A stretch of 64,000 nucleotides of DNA from positions 103,581-167,580 of the forward strand of contig JAXGGA010001138.1 of assembly GCA_038373865.1 (NCBI GenBank), in the 5' to 3' direction. This DNA comes from Uloborus plumipes. Its lineage: Eukaryota; Arthropoda; Arachnida; Araneae; Uloboridae. This document shows positions 34,832 to 46,334 of this stretch, piece after piece. Position 1 is the first letter of the stretch; each line of letters starts with the position of its first letter. The notes under the pieces were generated by a model, which was not told the DNA's origin, ran no database searches, and saw only the letters and a program-made list of their open reading frames with translations. A program made the translations under genes and the position numbers.

Positions 34832-35245
34832 TCTATATATTAAAAAATGGATGTATGTATTTTTGTATATATGTACTTGTACATCTCTGTGTTTATTCCT
34901 TATACAAATCCAATTTTCGTCGGTTTTTCATCAGACTTGGCACAGAGGTTCCTTAATGCACTAGAATTCACATAGGGTTTTTAAATTAAAAAAAAATCTA
35001 AAAAACTCAAAATTCTAATTTTTTGTCTCGAAATGGCCGTTTTCTTTCAATTTTAAATATATAGAGTAGTGGAGATAAGCTTTTAAGCATACAAAGTCAT
35101 AAAATCTAACCAATATAAATATGAGTATTTTCCAACAAAGATTACGATTAATAATGAATCATCAATTTAAAGCTCACCTATTTCATTTTAGCATGAAATA
35201 AGTTAAACATAGTGTAATAACGGGCGACGCCGGGTAATAAGATAG
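34832..35245 (+). mobile_element. Non-autonomous Helitron, family H2 copy 2
   Basis: Begins TCTATATATTAAAAAATGG. The interior matches the copy at 13663 (CTTGGCACAGAGGTTCCTT and AACAAAGATTACGATTA blocks). It ends with a degenerate hairpin, GGGTAATAA and GATAG, where the expected CTAG has mutated. It has an extra stretch of about 20 bp near the 5' end. It is older or more damaged than copy 1. Confidence 0.75.
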
Positions 35246-35308
35246 CGGTTTAAAAAAAATTGAAACAGCTATTGCGGTAGCTTCTACTTTCCTAATTTGA
35301 TCATCAGC

Positions 35309-37178
35309 AAAAGTGTTTTCCATTTATCGTTCTTCAATTACGAAATTTAGCAGTCTCTTAAGATGTTTCAAAGAAACTAATTATTTACGCCCACAAATTT
35401 AAGGATAATTACCTTAGTGATTTAATGAGACAGAACGGAACAGTAATTACTGCAGTGAGATATAAGTTTAATTTTGAAATCGGTATCAATAAGCACCAGT
35501 TAAGAAGACATCTTAAAATTAGCACGATCTTTAACTTTGAAATTATAAAAAACGTTAAACTTCATTTGTTTGTTAATTATAGTTCTTTATGATCCATCTA
35601 TCAATAATCATTATTGTTTTTGAAAAACGGTACAAAATAAATTTTGGTGAAATATGTCCCAAAGAACATTTTGCTGAAACGTTCCTAAAGGTGGCGCAAT
35701 GCATTTCTGTTTTAAATTTAATCCTTCAATTTCAAAAAAAGAGAAAGTAATTAAAAAAAAATATCTGGTTAATATTTTTAATATCCGCCAGCATACGTTT
35801 TTCTATTATGAAAAACTTTCAGCGCATCAGACGCTATTTTCTTTTTAATCGTTGAGCTGCATTTATAACGTAAACGCTTAATTTCGAGACACTTTCAAAG
35901 AAAAGTACCACTTCTTTAAAAGCTTTCAAATATCAAGCCTCCCCGCCCCCTTTAGCCTATTGTAAAACAACGAGTAATTTTTTACTAAGTAAATAAAATA
36001 ATTTGCAAAAAATGTAGGGCTTGGGTTTAAAGCCATGAGTCACGTTGCACAATTTAATCAAGTAGTTCTGCAGTTGATATCATGTCTTAACTTTTAAGTT
36101 TTAATGTAATTGCAATGAATCACTTTTCCATTATTCGGAAAAAAAGTCATTTGTATTGACAAGAAAAAAAAAAGGGGGGGGGGGCATTATTTTAAACTTC
36201 GACATTTTGTTTGCAAAGTAAGGTAAAATTTTTCTCAGATTTTGAATCACTTGACGTGGAATGACCCAAAAGTGTTTTCCATTTATCGTTCTTCAGTTAC
36301 GAAGTTTAGCAGTCTCTTAAGATGTTCCAAAGAAACTAATTATTTAAGCCCACAAATTTAAGGATAATTACCTTAGTGATTTAATGAGACAGAACGGAAC
36401 AGTAATTACTGCAGTGAGATATAAGTTTAATTTTGAAATCGGTATCAATAAGCACTAGTTAAGAAGACATCTTAAAATTAGCATGATCTTTAACTTTGAA
36501 ATTATAAAAACGTTAATCTTTATTTGTTTGTTAATTGTAGTTATTTTGATCCATCTATCAATTATCATTATTGTTTTTGAAAAACGGTGCAAAATAAATT
36601 TTGGTGAAATATGCCCCCAAAAAAACATTTTGCTGAAAAGTTTCTAAAGGTGGGCTCATTGCATTTCTGTTTTAAATTTAATCCTTCAATTTCAAAAAAA
36701 AGAGAAAAAAATTAAAAAAAACATCTGGTTAATATTTTTAATATCCGTCAGCATACGTTTTTCTATTATGAAAAACTTTCAGCGCATCAGATGCTATTTT
36801 CTTTTTAATCGTTGAGCTGCATTTATAACGTAAATGCTCAATTTTGAGACACTTTCAAAGAAAAGTACTAGTTCTTTAAAAGCTTTCAAATATCAAGCCT
36901 CCGCCCCTTTAGCCTATTGTAAAACAACGAGTAATTTTTTACTAAGTAAATAAAATGATTTGCAAAAAATGTAGGACTTGGGTTTAAAGCCATGAGTCAC
37001 GTTGTGCAATTTAATCAAGTTGTTCTGCAGTTGATATCATGTCTAAACTTTTAAGTTTTAATGTAATTGCAATGAATTAGTTTTCCATTATTCGGAAAAA
37101 AAGTCATTTGTATTGACAAGAAAAAAAAAAAGGGGGGGGGGCATTATTTTAAACTTCGACATTTTGTTTGCAAAGTAT
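35309..37178. repeat. Large direct duplication, 911 bp units 959 bp apart
   Basis: Unit 1 (35309-36219) and unit 2 (36268-37178) both run from AAAAGTGTTTTCCATTTATC to GACATTTTGTTTGCAAAGTA. They differ by scattered substitutions and small indels (a few percent by eye). A 48 bp unrelated spacer separates them. Both carry a purine tract of adenines followed by nine to eleven guanines near the right end. No coding and no inverted ends were seen. It is a segmental or recombination-derived duplication rather than an obvious TE. Confidence 0.9.
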
Positions 37179-37268
37179 GTTTTTTGTATTCACGAATTGC
37201 GATATGATCCTATTTGATGGATTTCTTGCTTCTACAAATGGCTTCTATTGCAATCATAATTGCGAAAT

Positions 37269-37303
37269 ACATAATTTGAATTCAAGACGTCAAAATTCAA
37301 ATT
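37269..37303 (+). mobile_element. Retroposon-like 3' tail module, copy 2
   Basis: ACATAATTTGAATTCAAGAC followed by GTCAAAATTCAAATTA matches the modules at 331 and 46750. The preceding ATAATTGCGAAAT is shared with the 46750 copy. It begins about 90 bp after the end of the 911 bp duplication. The element body is not identified. Confidence 0.4.
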
Positions 37304-37304
37304 A

Positions 37305-38655
37305 ATGCCTGGCACTAGATGCCGGATGTCTAATGAGGATTGTGTTATTTCAGAAGTTCAGGTATAAATAAAGTCGGTTCCGTTGGACATAGATGCCACC
37401 GGCCAGAAAGAGAAACATGCTCATGGAGGTCCACGGACCAGATAAATTTGTATTATAAGCACATAAAAAGCTACAGGATCATCCACTACAGTCAAATTTG
37501 TGCAAAACGCAATTGTGAATGCTGAGGAAAAAAAAAACTGGTAGCTAATGTGAAATTAGAACACCAGCGAGCAACCGCACATTGGTACGGTGCAACTCGT
37601 AAATTCTTCTTCTGCAGTCTATGGATGGAATAAACGAGTTTGTGGTGTATTGCATCTTTCTGACTTAGCGCTGGCTTAGGGGCGGTTATTTACTGCTTTA
37701 TAAATGTAGAAATAGTTTTATTATTTCAATTAACAGTCTCTTATGCTTTTAAATATACGTGGATACGTTTTTTTTCGAACTCTTACAGTTTACAACCATA
37801 ATCTGTTACGGAATATCTTATAAGTCTAACGTATTTTCCTACATTACTAAAGATTCAGAAAGGCGCAATTATTGGAATTCAATATCCCGCAATAAGTTCA
37901 ATCGATTTTGTTTTTACTCGCTGTACGTACATTGTTCTAAAACATTTGTCATGGAGCACATAATTTATTTCTTCCCACAGCAAGATTGGATGTCGGCTTT
38001 TTGCAAATAACATTAATTATGAGAAAGTCCTTTGTACGAAAAACCTTTAATTAGTTCTTGTCTTCGGAAAATATTGATACCCTTTTTGAATTTCCACTTT
38101 AGAATAGTGCTTAGATAATTCTACAGTTGTAGGACATGTTGTACTAAACGAAAAGTCTTTTTAATACTTCTACATAATTTGGCTATTTACATTTAATTCA
38201 GAGCGATAACGCTTCGCCAACTATAGTTGAAGAGTGAAAATAAGGAGATATGTGACAAAATAGCAAGATAAAGACTGTGAAACAAGTTTTATATGTTTAC
38301 ATCTCAAGATTGAAAAAATCGGCAAATAAAAAGCGAACAGACCATCTAGAAGACGTTGTTAATAATGTTTAGATGAACAGAATCGAAAAAAAAAAAAAAT
38401 AACGAAAACAAATAATATATTCAACAAATTTGTGAGCAAATTAAACTATTAGAAACTATCATTTAGGTCGGATTAAAAAAAAAAAAAAAAACTATCGTAA
38501 CAGAAACATTCATTTTGTCCTCGATTGAAATTTAGTTCGATAAATTTATAGTTTTAAATAGAAAGTTCAACTGCAGAATTGTTATTCTTGTTTATAACAA
38601 GTATAATTATAGTGCACTTAACTGGTTTATATCATTCTTGCTTTTGACTTGTTAA
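37305..38655. other. Unannotated region
   Basis: There is a somewhat GC-richer patch at 37310-37450, then AT-rich DNA with A runs at 38386-38398 and 38476-38490. Frames at 37340-37525 and 37759-38010 lack recognisable motifs. Confidence 0.4.
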
Positions 38656-38657
38656 GT

Positions 38658-39244
38658 TAGCGTTTTTTAACCTTTTGACCCGCGGAACGGAAAGAGTTTC
38701 AGAAAAAACCGCGGATTGGTAATGTCCCCACCCCCCTCTTTCTGTATTTTTTTATTGCAAAAAAATAAAACTTTGCATTTCTACCCTTAAAACCATGTGA
38801 TTGTTTTTGCGGATCAGTGGACCACCCCCCCCCCCTCTTTTATGGAAGAAAAAGATGAAGAAACTTTCGATTTGGCTGAGTGTTGTTTTTTTCTTCACAA
38901 ACTATTAATAAATGAATTATGAATATGTAGTTCAAAACTTGGTGTTAAAGAATTGTTGCAATATATATTTAGATGTTAAGAACAAGACAAGTAATCATTG
39001 TAATAATAATTACGCATAAGTAATAAACATCACTGACAAATCATAGAAAACTATGAAAATTAATCAAAGTCCAGTTTAAAAGATACCTGATAGGTGTTCT
39101 ATTTTTTAGTGCTTATTATAGTGTTTTCTTTTATCTTTAAGCATGGGATTTTTTTTAATGTGGATGAGCAAAAATCTCTGAGGACCAGCTAAACTTTTAT
39201 GTGGACCGGTGCCGGGCTGCCGGACCACCAATTGAGAACCGTTG
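38658..39244. mobile_element. hAT-like non-autonomous element
   Basis: The left end TAGCGTTTTTTAACC and right end, in complement, CAACGGTTCTCAATTGG resemble the CAGxGxTTCTCAACC ends of Charlie-type hAT elements. Flanks TGTTAAGT and TGTTAAAC (38650-38657 and 39245-39252) agree at 6 of 8 positions. Subterminal CCGCGG and GGACCACC blocks are typical of that group. It is 587 bp with no transposase. Confidence 0.65.
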
Positions 39245-39249
39245 TGTTA

Positions 39250-40384
39250 AACCAACTAGATATTGGGAAAAAATTGGGACAGCTAGGGGACTGTGCTTTT
39301 GGCGCTTAGATAATTTCTAGAAAAAAAAAATAAATTGTTAAAACTCCAAATACAATTGGGCCACAAAGTATTAATGCTTTACTTGTATTAGCGATAATTA
39401 CTTTATTACACTTTGTTATTTTTAAAATACTCAGTCCGGACAGCCAATTACCAGTTTACAGAGAATCGCCCAAATAACGACTTCGTTTTGAAGTGCTTCA
39501 TTTAGTTACGAATAACGTTCCTAAACCTAAAGTGAGTTTAAGTATGAGTAAAAAGGCATGTAGTGACACATTTTTTCTTTTTGTATTTGCGGTTACTAAA
39601 TGCAATTATTGAATATTGTTCACTTTCTTGTTCATTGTTGCTAAATGTTACTATTAAACATAGTTACAAGTCATACAAATGCTGAAAGTGAAAAATATAA
39701 GAAAAACTAGATAGTAATTAATTTGTAACATTCCTCTGTCGCAAATAACTTTCTCGTCAATAAACGATATTGAGTTAAAGGACCTAAAAGAGCTTTCTGT
39801 AATTTTCCCCAAATAGTGATAGTGCTTGACTTAAAAAGAAAGCATAGGACTCGCAGCGATCAATACATTTCTTTCTCGCCTACACTTATTTACTCTATAT
39901 AACTGAATCATTCTTATACACCATCCTATCTTCCCACACGTGTCCCAAAGTAAGAGATTATTTTATTGATCTTTTCAATCTATAGCGATAAATTGTATTC
40001 TTTCATGGAAGGTGTTGCCTTAATGTTCTTATTCAGAGTTCGAATATAATAATATTTTTTTTCCCATTTAATTTTCTTTCATTTCAAATCCTGATTCTAT
40101 AACATTTCATGCTCGTCGTTAAAAAAAAAAGAAAAAAAAAAAAGAGTTGGGTAGACCGACAAGTGAGCGAACCCGCCACGAAGTAAATGAAAAGGTCGTA
40201 ATTTATTAAAAAAAAGGGGTTTAATTTATTTTTCTTCAAAAAATCGGGAATTTTCCGGGAGAAATCCTAAATTTTCAAAGGGTGCCGACAATCGAAAAGT
40301 TTGGAAACCTCTGGTGTAAAAAAATGTAACGTCTTTACATGCACATCAAGAGCGCTTTTCCACTAAACGACGAAAATCGGTCGA
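39250..40384. other. Unannotated AT-rich spacer
   Basis: No intact element was recognised. The sequence at 40240-40320 (GGGTGCCGACAATCG to GGAAACCTCTGGTG) looks like the right end of a degraded hAT-type element, but I could not find its left end. Confidence 0.35.
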
Positions 40385-40390
40385 TATTAC

Positions 40391-40809
40391 CCCTAGCAGC
40401 ATAATCTCATCAGCCGATGATTGGCCATTCATCGAAACTCGATGAAATTCTCATCGGCCGATGATCGGATTCAATGAGTTCTCATCGGGAATTGCTCCAA
40501 TCTGTCCCATCAGCCAAACAGAATCCGAGCAGCAAAATCCGATGAGTCTTGCTCGAAATACGATGAGATTTGGAGCAATTTACGAGCAGTGCAGTCCCGT
40601 GCCGATGAATTTAGGATCAATTTTGGTTGCTCGGCTTATTTTCATCGGGAAAGTTGATCGGAAGGATATCGCTTTCCGATGAAAAGTAGCTCATCGATAA
40701 CCGTGCTCGGATACTGATCTGAACGATGTCATCGTGCGTTACGGGATCAGTTTACGAGGAGTTCGATGATCTGCCGAGCAAAATCCGATGAGTTGATGCT
40801 ACTTGGGAC
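40391..40809. mobile_element. Motif-dense element with imperfect inverted ends and TATTAC flanks
   Basis: The left end (CCCTAGCAGCATAATCTCATC region) and right end (GATGAGTTGATGCTACTTGGG region) are imperfect inverted repeats. TATTAC lies on each side (40385-40390 and 40810-40815). The interior is packed with CCGATGAG/CTCATCGG and GCTCGG/CCGAGC copies, at least twenty ATCGG or CCGAT pentamers in about 420 bp in both orientations. It is richer in G+C than its surroundings. No convincing protein is encoded; the 73-codon frame at 40461 is repeat-driven. Confidence 0.5.
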
Positions 40810-41092
40810 TATTACGATAAGTAGGGAATCGTGTCGTGTATTGTAGTGCTCCGCAACCGGTGTGCCCCCGACACACTGGTATGCCGCGGCAAGGTTAACG
40901 GTGTGCCGCGATATTTTCAGAATTTCCATAAATGAAGATCATAGATGTATTTTACCTTCACAAAGTTTTAGACAGTGTGCAAGATAGGCTCATCATTTTG
41001 AATATTTCCAGGAAGGGGGTGTATATTCAATGCTATTTTCTCGAAAACAATAAAAAATACGCCCAATTATATGCAAAAACATTTCTCAAAGA

Positions 41093-42089
41093 TTGGTAGG
41101 GAAATCACCCCTTGACGATCCGGTGCAGAGGTCAAATATCATGTTGTTATTCAAATTAAGTTCTAAAACAAAGCATCCTCTAATTTTGAGTTACTTTTAT
41201 AGCGCGAGTAAAGGATTCATGCGGGGAATTATAAGCTCTGGTTGCAATGGTGGTCAGAATATTACCTGTTTAACGACACAATCAGGATATAAATTAATGC
41301 CGTGTCAAGAGATACTGAAAAAAAGTTTGTTATGAAATGCGGATAGAAGGAAAATTATCATTTCACGTTAATGAATCAACAGATATCAGATGTACAAGAT
41401 CACCATTGTGCGATTGATTGGTGAAGACTGCCTTCAAGACTTCGTTTTTTTTGCAAATAATTTCTTCATCATGGAACGGGTGAAGAAATATTTCGCACTA
41501 CAGATAAATATCTAAAACGCAACGGGAGCATGGGGCACAACTGCACAAGTGTTTGCCTTTTCATGGCAAGAGATGTCGAAGGATTCACAGAGTTCATTTC
41601 GAATGTGAAAAATCAATACTCAAGTGCTGAAATCAGTGTTCATTGTGAAGTTATCGTGATAAATAATTTGCCACATTAGCTGAAGTCGGTTTTAGTTGAA
41701 ACTGTAAAAACTACAAATTTTATAAAATCAAGGCAGCTTAATTCTCGCCTTTTTATTGTATTTTTTGAAGAGATAAGCGTAGATCCATACTCCCTACTTC
41801 TTTTGGTAGAGGATTGCTCATTTTTGAAAAGAACTAGATCCTGACAAGAATTTTCGAGTTGTGGGGCAAGGCTTAGGTTTCTGACGTTTTACAACATCAT
41901 AATGAAGTGCAACATGCCAGTTCGTTATATTGGCTGAAAATCAAGCGTACATGGCTGTTTTTTTTTTTTTTTTTTGAGAGAGAGAGAGAGAGTTCTAAAG
42001 AATTTAATCTGGAAGTGCGGAGTGGGGATTTGCTCACATGCATGGGCAAGTTAAACCGTTTTAAATTAAAAATTCACACGCATCTTTAA
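41093..42089 (+). pseudogene. Decayed hAT transposase, ZBED5/SCAND3-like
   Basis: At 41355 a frame reads LSFHVNESTDIRCTR, matching the LDESTDI block of hAT transposases of the Charlie/ZBED5 group. In another frame, from 41521, it reads NGSMGHNCTSVCLFMARDVE, then on through one stop to NFIKSRQLNSRLF (41716-41754), matching the NFIKSRPLNSRLF block conserved in that group. At least two frameshifts and several stops are present, and the expected TEVRWLSRG block is barely recognisable. The homology is from remembered family motifs. It is clearly non-functional. Confidence 0.75.
41958..41992. repeat. T tract followed by (GA)n
   Basis: About 18 thymines are followed by about eight GA units within the fossil hAT transposase. 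Confidence 0.9.
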
Positions 42090-42832
42090 AAAGAACTATT
42101 GAATATCGAGTCTGAACATTCGGTTATACTTCAAGTTTAAGCACTACTTCAAGTCGACAGTAATAGAACAGTATGACTGAGTTTGCGATTGAATCATTAG
42201 TCGAAGAACTTTTATTGAAATAGACAGAGAAATTTATATACTCCAGAAGCAACCGGCTCCTTGAAATTCAGCGAAGTGTCTCTGCATGCATATTGGTTGT
42301 TAGTTAAAAGTAGTATCCAAGAATATATGATCACGCTATTCATGTACTGCTATCATTTTTAGCAATTTTTTATGACGTTTGATTCTCAACAATAACATGT
42401 CTCAAGAGAAACAAGAGACTAATCTAACGCTTAGATTTTAAAAATTCATGTAGCTTTGCTCCAGGCCTAGATAAAGATGAATAAATAATAATAAAAAAAC
42501 GCCCCTGTCCCTCAAGTCAATCATCGAAATAAATACTGAAATTCATAATAAACTTCAATTCAGTTTCTGTCTCTGAAATATTGTATAAAGTAACCAAAAG
42601 ATTAAATAATGTTAAATGCTCTTCGTTAGTTACACTGCTTGTTCGATCTATATAGAAAATAGCTTTTGCTAGTGAGTGATGAACACATTGTGGATATGGA
42701 CATTATAAATTTAATTTAGTGTGCCGCGAGGATCGAGCAAACTCGCAAGTGTACCGTAGGGTAAAAAAGGTTGATGAGCACTGGATTGCACTGCCTTTCA
42801 ATTCAACCGGTATCGCTCCGCATGCCATCGCT

Positions 42833-43125
42833 ACTGTCTGATTTTCTAAGGTAAAACCTTCTGCGTATTTACGCATGCGTCAGGTCTTCTCTGATCTTAC
42901 CAAAATAGGGGTGATGGGTAAGATAACAATAAGGGGAAGAATAATAAGAATCTTTTTTTTTTTCAGCCGTATCAAACAACGTACAACGATGCTAATTTCA
43001 AATACATAGTTTAGTTGCATGTCTCAAAAGGATAGCAAACGCAAGTTTTAAATTATTACTTCGGAAAGTTCCGACCCACAACCCATCACCCCTTTTTTAA
43101 GTGGAATGGTTCACGGACGGACAGT
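42833..43125. repeat. Dispersed repeat Q, copy 1
   Basis: About 290 bp from CTGTCTGATTTTCTAAGG to CACGGACGGACAGTA match 61505-61816 in the same orientation with modest divergence. Shared blocks include TTTACGCATGCGTCAGGTCT and AGATAACAATAAGG. No inverted ends or coding were recognised, so the type is unknown. A T run interrupts this copy near 42953. Confidence 0.8.
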
Positions 43126-43129
43126 ATTT

Positions 43130-43785
43130 CCCACTCATTCGGAAAAAGTAAACGAATGGAATGACTATTGGGCCGAAGCGAAAGGAACGACGGGTGCTTT
43201 TCGATAACATAATCTGGCAAACGATACCGACTTAAGGGACACAATGGTCATTGAACCGGTAGATATAAAAGGTTATAGCATATGTTAATGCCTTTTATAT
43301 GCACCAATATTGGATAGTGTCAATAGCGTAACTTGTCGTTGTCGTATCAGTAAGTAGAAAAGCGCACTAAAGATGAATGCATCATAAGATGAACCAGCTT
43401 TCAAATCAGTGAATTGAATTCAATCTTTTAGCTCAAAGAAATGAACGAAAAATGTTGTTCCAAACCAACCATAAAAGTTTTGCAGTTATCGAATCCTGAG
43501 TTCTCGAGACTGTACCGTATTCCAATTTTGGAAAATGTTAAAACTAATTGAGATGGCTTACTCTATCTTTGATGAGACGCTTTTGATACAATTACCGCTG
43601 ATTGAGCTGTTCGAAAACTTTAAACAATTTCGTTCCCAATATTTCACTTATAGTAGGTAATTTTTTGAAATTTATTTTCATCCAACAAGTTATCCACTTT
43701 TTTATATCACTTTTAGAGGGTAAGAAAAAAACATCCATTTCTTTACAGAAAATGCCAACTAGTAGAACCTTCAACATAAGTTATT
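43130..43785. other. Unannotated spacer
   Basis: No TE ends or recognisable coding. Overlapping 60-67 codon frames on both strands near 43592-43805 are chance. Confidence 0.4.
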
Positions 43786-43787
43786 GT

Positions 43788-44004
43788 GCTCTTCTGATAA
43801 GTTGACCTCCGACATTGACAGTGTTTTCCTCTTTTTTGGGTACTAATAGGAAAGCGTAATGGCACTGAATAGAGTTGGGTTAATTTCGTAGTCACTTTGC
43901 AAAAGTGTTCCAACTCAAATCTGCGATACATTACTCTTCCTTATTACTCGAAAAGAACGAAACATTGTCAATGTCGGAGGTCAACTTATCAGAGGAGCAC
44001 TATA
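43788..44004. mobile_element. Palindromic MITE P, uninterrupted copy
   Basis: The left end TTGTGCTCTTCTGATAAGTT and right end AACTTATCAGAGGAGCACTA are long inverted repeats that include GACCTCCGACATTGACA. TA flanks both ends. The arms are about 95 bp and contain a GGGTACTAATAGGAAAG-type block. It is the best reference copy for the two nested at 24754-25895. Non-coding. Confidence 0.8.
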
Positions 44005-44005
44005 A

Positions 44006-44720
44006 CGATACCAGTGTGCGTCAGATTAACAGTAAGATACTGTTACTAATTGTAATAAAACGTGACTCAAACTTTTGGGGGCTCGAACGAATTTATTTAC
44101 GAAAGACGTTTAATGTATAGCATTTCAGGATTATGTTATAACGTGACTATAGTCACAAAAATGTTCTTTTTTCAAAAACTTGAAAGTACGTGTACTTTTT
44201 AAGCTAAAAATAAATGCGTTTAGTAAAGAGTATGCTTGAAATGCATGCAAAATACAAAGCTCTTACTGAACCACCGAATTCCTTTTGAGAGGAAAAAGGG
44301 ATTAAAGTCTTTAAGTGAAATCTCAGCATTTTATACGAGCAAGGGTAAGAGAGTTCGGGTGGCGTTCTCACAGAGCTCAAAAACTTTTCCCATTGTTTAT
44401 TCATTAATAAATTAGAAAAAACTCAGATAAAGTTAGTACCTTTGTGGAAATATGCAGATAAATTTAAGTTGCTAGAGCCCGGAGGATCTGCATTTCATAG
44501 AATGGATATCATAAAAAAAAAGGCAGTTGACCAATCCAATTTTTTTCCTGCTGCTTTAACAGATTTAAAAAAACTGCAGCTTTAATAAATAAATTAATAA
44601 CAACAATAAAACATTGCTTTTTTAACAATAAATATATTGTGATATAAGTTCGCAAAATTTATTTTGATTTGATTACAGCAAAAACATCACGGTTGAATTT
44701 TCAAAGCACTGGTGTGTATG
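44006..44720. other. Unannotated AT-rich spacer
   Basis: No features recognised apart from A runs. Confidence 0.4.
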
Positions 44721-44722
44721 TA

Positions 44723-46331
44723 CAGTCATAGAAAAAAAAACGAAACACTCGCTCTTATTCGAAGACTATTAACACTAGAGACACGTGTAATATGTTATTT
44801 TTTCAGGAATAATGTGTTCTATAAATTTCTATTGGTAAATTATTGTTAAGGGGTCGTCTTCATATAAAAATCGGCATCAACTTTAAAATTTTCTATGAAA
44901 ATCCCCCTTTTTTATCGCATATTTGTGATCAGCAACATCATTTAACTTTGTATGCCAAATCGTTTTAAATTTGCTCCAGCCGTTGCTTCACAATTAAACT
45001 GAGAAAAAACCGTCCCGTAATGTTAAAAATATTTTTGATATTTGGGTATATAATACCTAAACCACGATAGGTACGGCAAAGTTTGTTTTTTTATATCAAA
45101 GTATGAACCAACTCAACAATAAAAACGTCATTGACTTCTTCTCAGATAAAATTTTGAATTTTTTATGAATTTTGAAAGTAATATTTGAAAAAATGATGAT
45201 CTAGAACCATATAATATTTTGATGGAAAAACAATCTAGAAGGGGTTTCAAAGGAGAATCCAAAATGGGAGCTCAAAATATCCAGTAGTTTTTGAGATATG
45301 CTAAAAGAACCATTTTTAGGGACCATATACAACTGTGCAAACTGAAACAATAGCAGGGAATTTCTATGCAAAAAAAGAGGAATATGCTTATCCACCAGTT
45401 ACAGAACATACTCAGCATTTTTATATAGTATTTAGTTTTCAACAGTTAAAAAATGTTGAAAGCGAAACGCTAATAAAACTGCTGAGTATATTTTAAAACT
45501 GGTAGACAATCATATTTTTTGTCCATTAGTCAGAAGTCTGCATTCATGCAACATGTAGCAATTCAGAAAACTTTTAACGTGGACACTTGATTTTCATGGG
45601 AAACTGTGGTGTCTCGGAGGGTTATTTGGAATAATTTGTGAAGATTAGACTTTTTTTAAATTCTGAGCCACGGTTTTAACATTTTTGCCAATCCTAATAC
45701 AGTAGTTTATATAAATACAAGAGGTTACTTTTAAGTTGTAACCTCTCTTCAAAAGGTGTGTGCTGCAACGGTTAGTGCGTAGCTAAAAATATGTCCATCT
45801 TTGTTTAATCAAAAAGATAGAATGTTGCGTTTTTCCCTTGAACTCTACACAGTAGGATATTCTCTTCCAAATTTCAAAAAAATATTATAACTTTAACAAA
45901 ACCCGAGAATTTTTAATTTATTACGAAAAGCAAACATATTATTGCGAGTAGCTTTCGGTAATTTAATCGAAAAAATATGATTTGTCTACTCTTTGTAAAT
46001 TTCGACCTTGAAAGTAGCCTTTTAAATGTGGTGGTGGTCCCTAAATCTTTGGTCGGTCATAACTTTTGTTCTACTGGTCCTAAAGTGATGCCGCTTGGTA
46101 TCCAGCGTACTTTTGGCCCTCCGCACCTAATTATGTAACCAAATGTAGGGGTTCCTATTTGAAAATTCAGACTTTGAGTTCATTTCACTTTGTATATAGC
46201 CCCTTATCAAAATTTTACTCACATAGTTTTAAAGAAGACTTTAATCCATGTCAGAAGACACCTTTCTTTTGTTCTTGGCACGTATAGCAGCCGAATAATT
46301 CAGAGTGTTTCGTTTTTTTTTTCTATGACTG
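44723..46331. mobile_element. Tc1/mariner-type element, 1.6 kb, no transposase seen
   Basis: Ends read CAGTCATAGAAAAAAAAACG and, in complement, CAGTCATAGAAAAAAAAAAC, followed in both by GAAACACTC. TA flanks both sides (44721-44722 and 46332-46333). The length equals that of a full Tc1-like element, but no DDE motif or long frame is visible on either strand, so the interior is either an extremely decayed gene or unrelated captured sequence. Confidence 0.85.
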
Positions 46332-46334
46332 TAC

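Larger units (their letters stand above)
40844..42783 (+). mobile_element. Fossil hAT (Charlie/ZBED-like) transposon
   Basis: The left end reads TAGTGCTCCGCAACCGGTGT and the right end in complement reads CAGTGCTCATCAACCTTTTTT with a following GTACAC block. Both have GTGTGCCGCG subterminally (40910-40919 and 42719-42728). A decayed transposase lies between. An 8 bp target duplication is not clear. A T-tract with GA repeat (41958-41992) has grown inside. Confidence 0.7.

Noticed and set aside
40461..40682. 73-codon frame in the motif-dense element
   Set aside because: Coding appearance follows from the repeated CGATGAG-type motifs.
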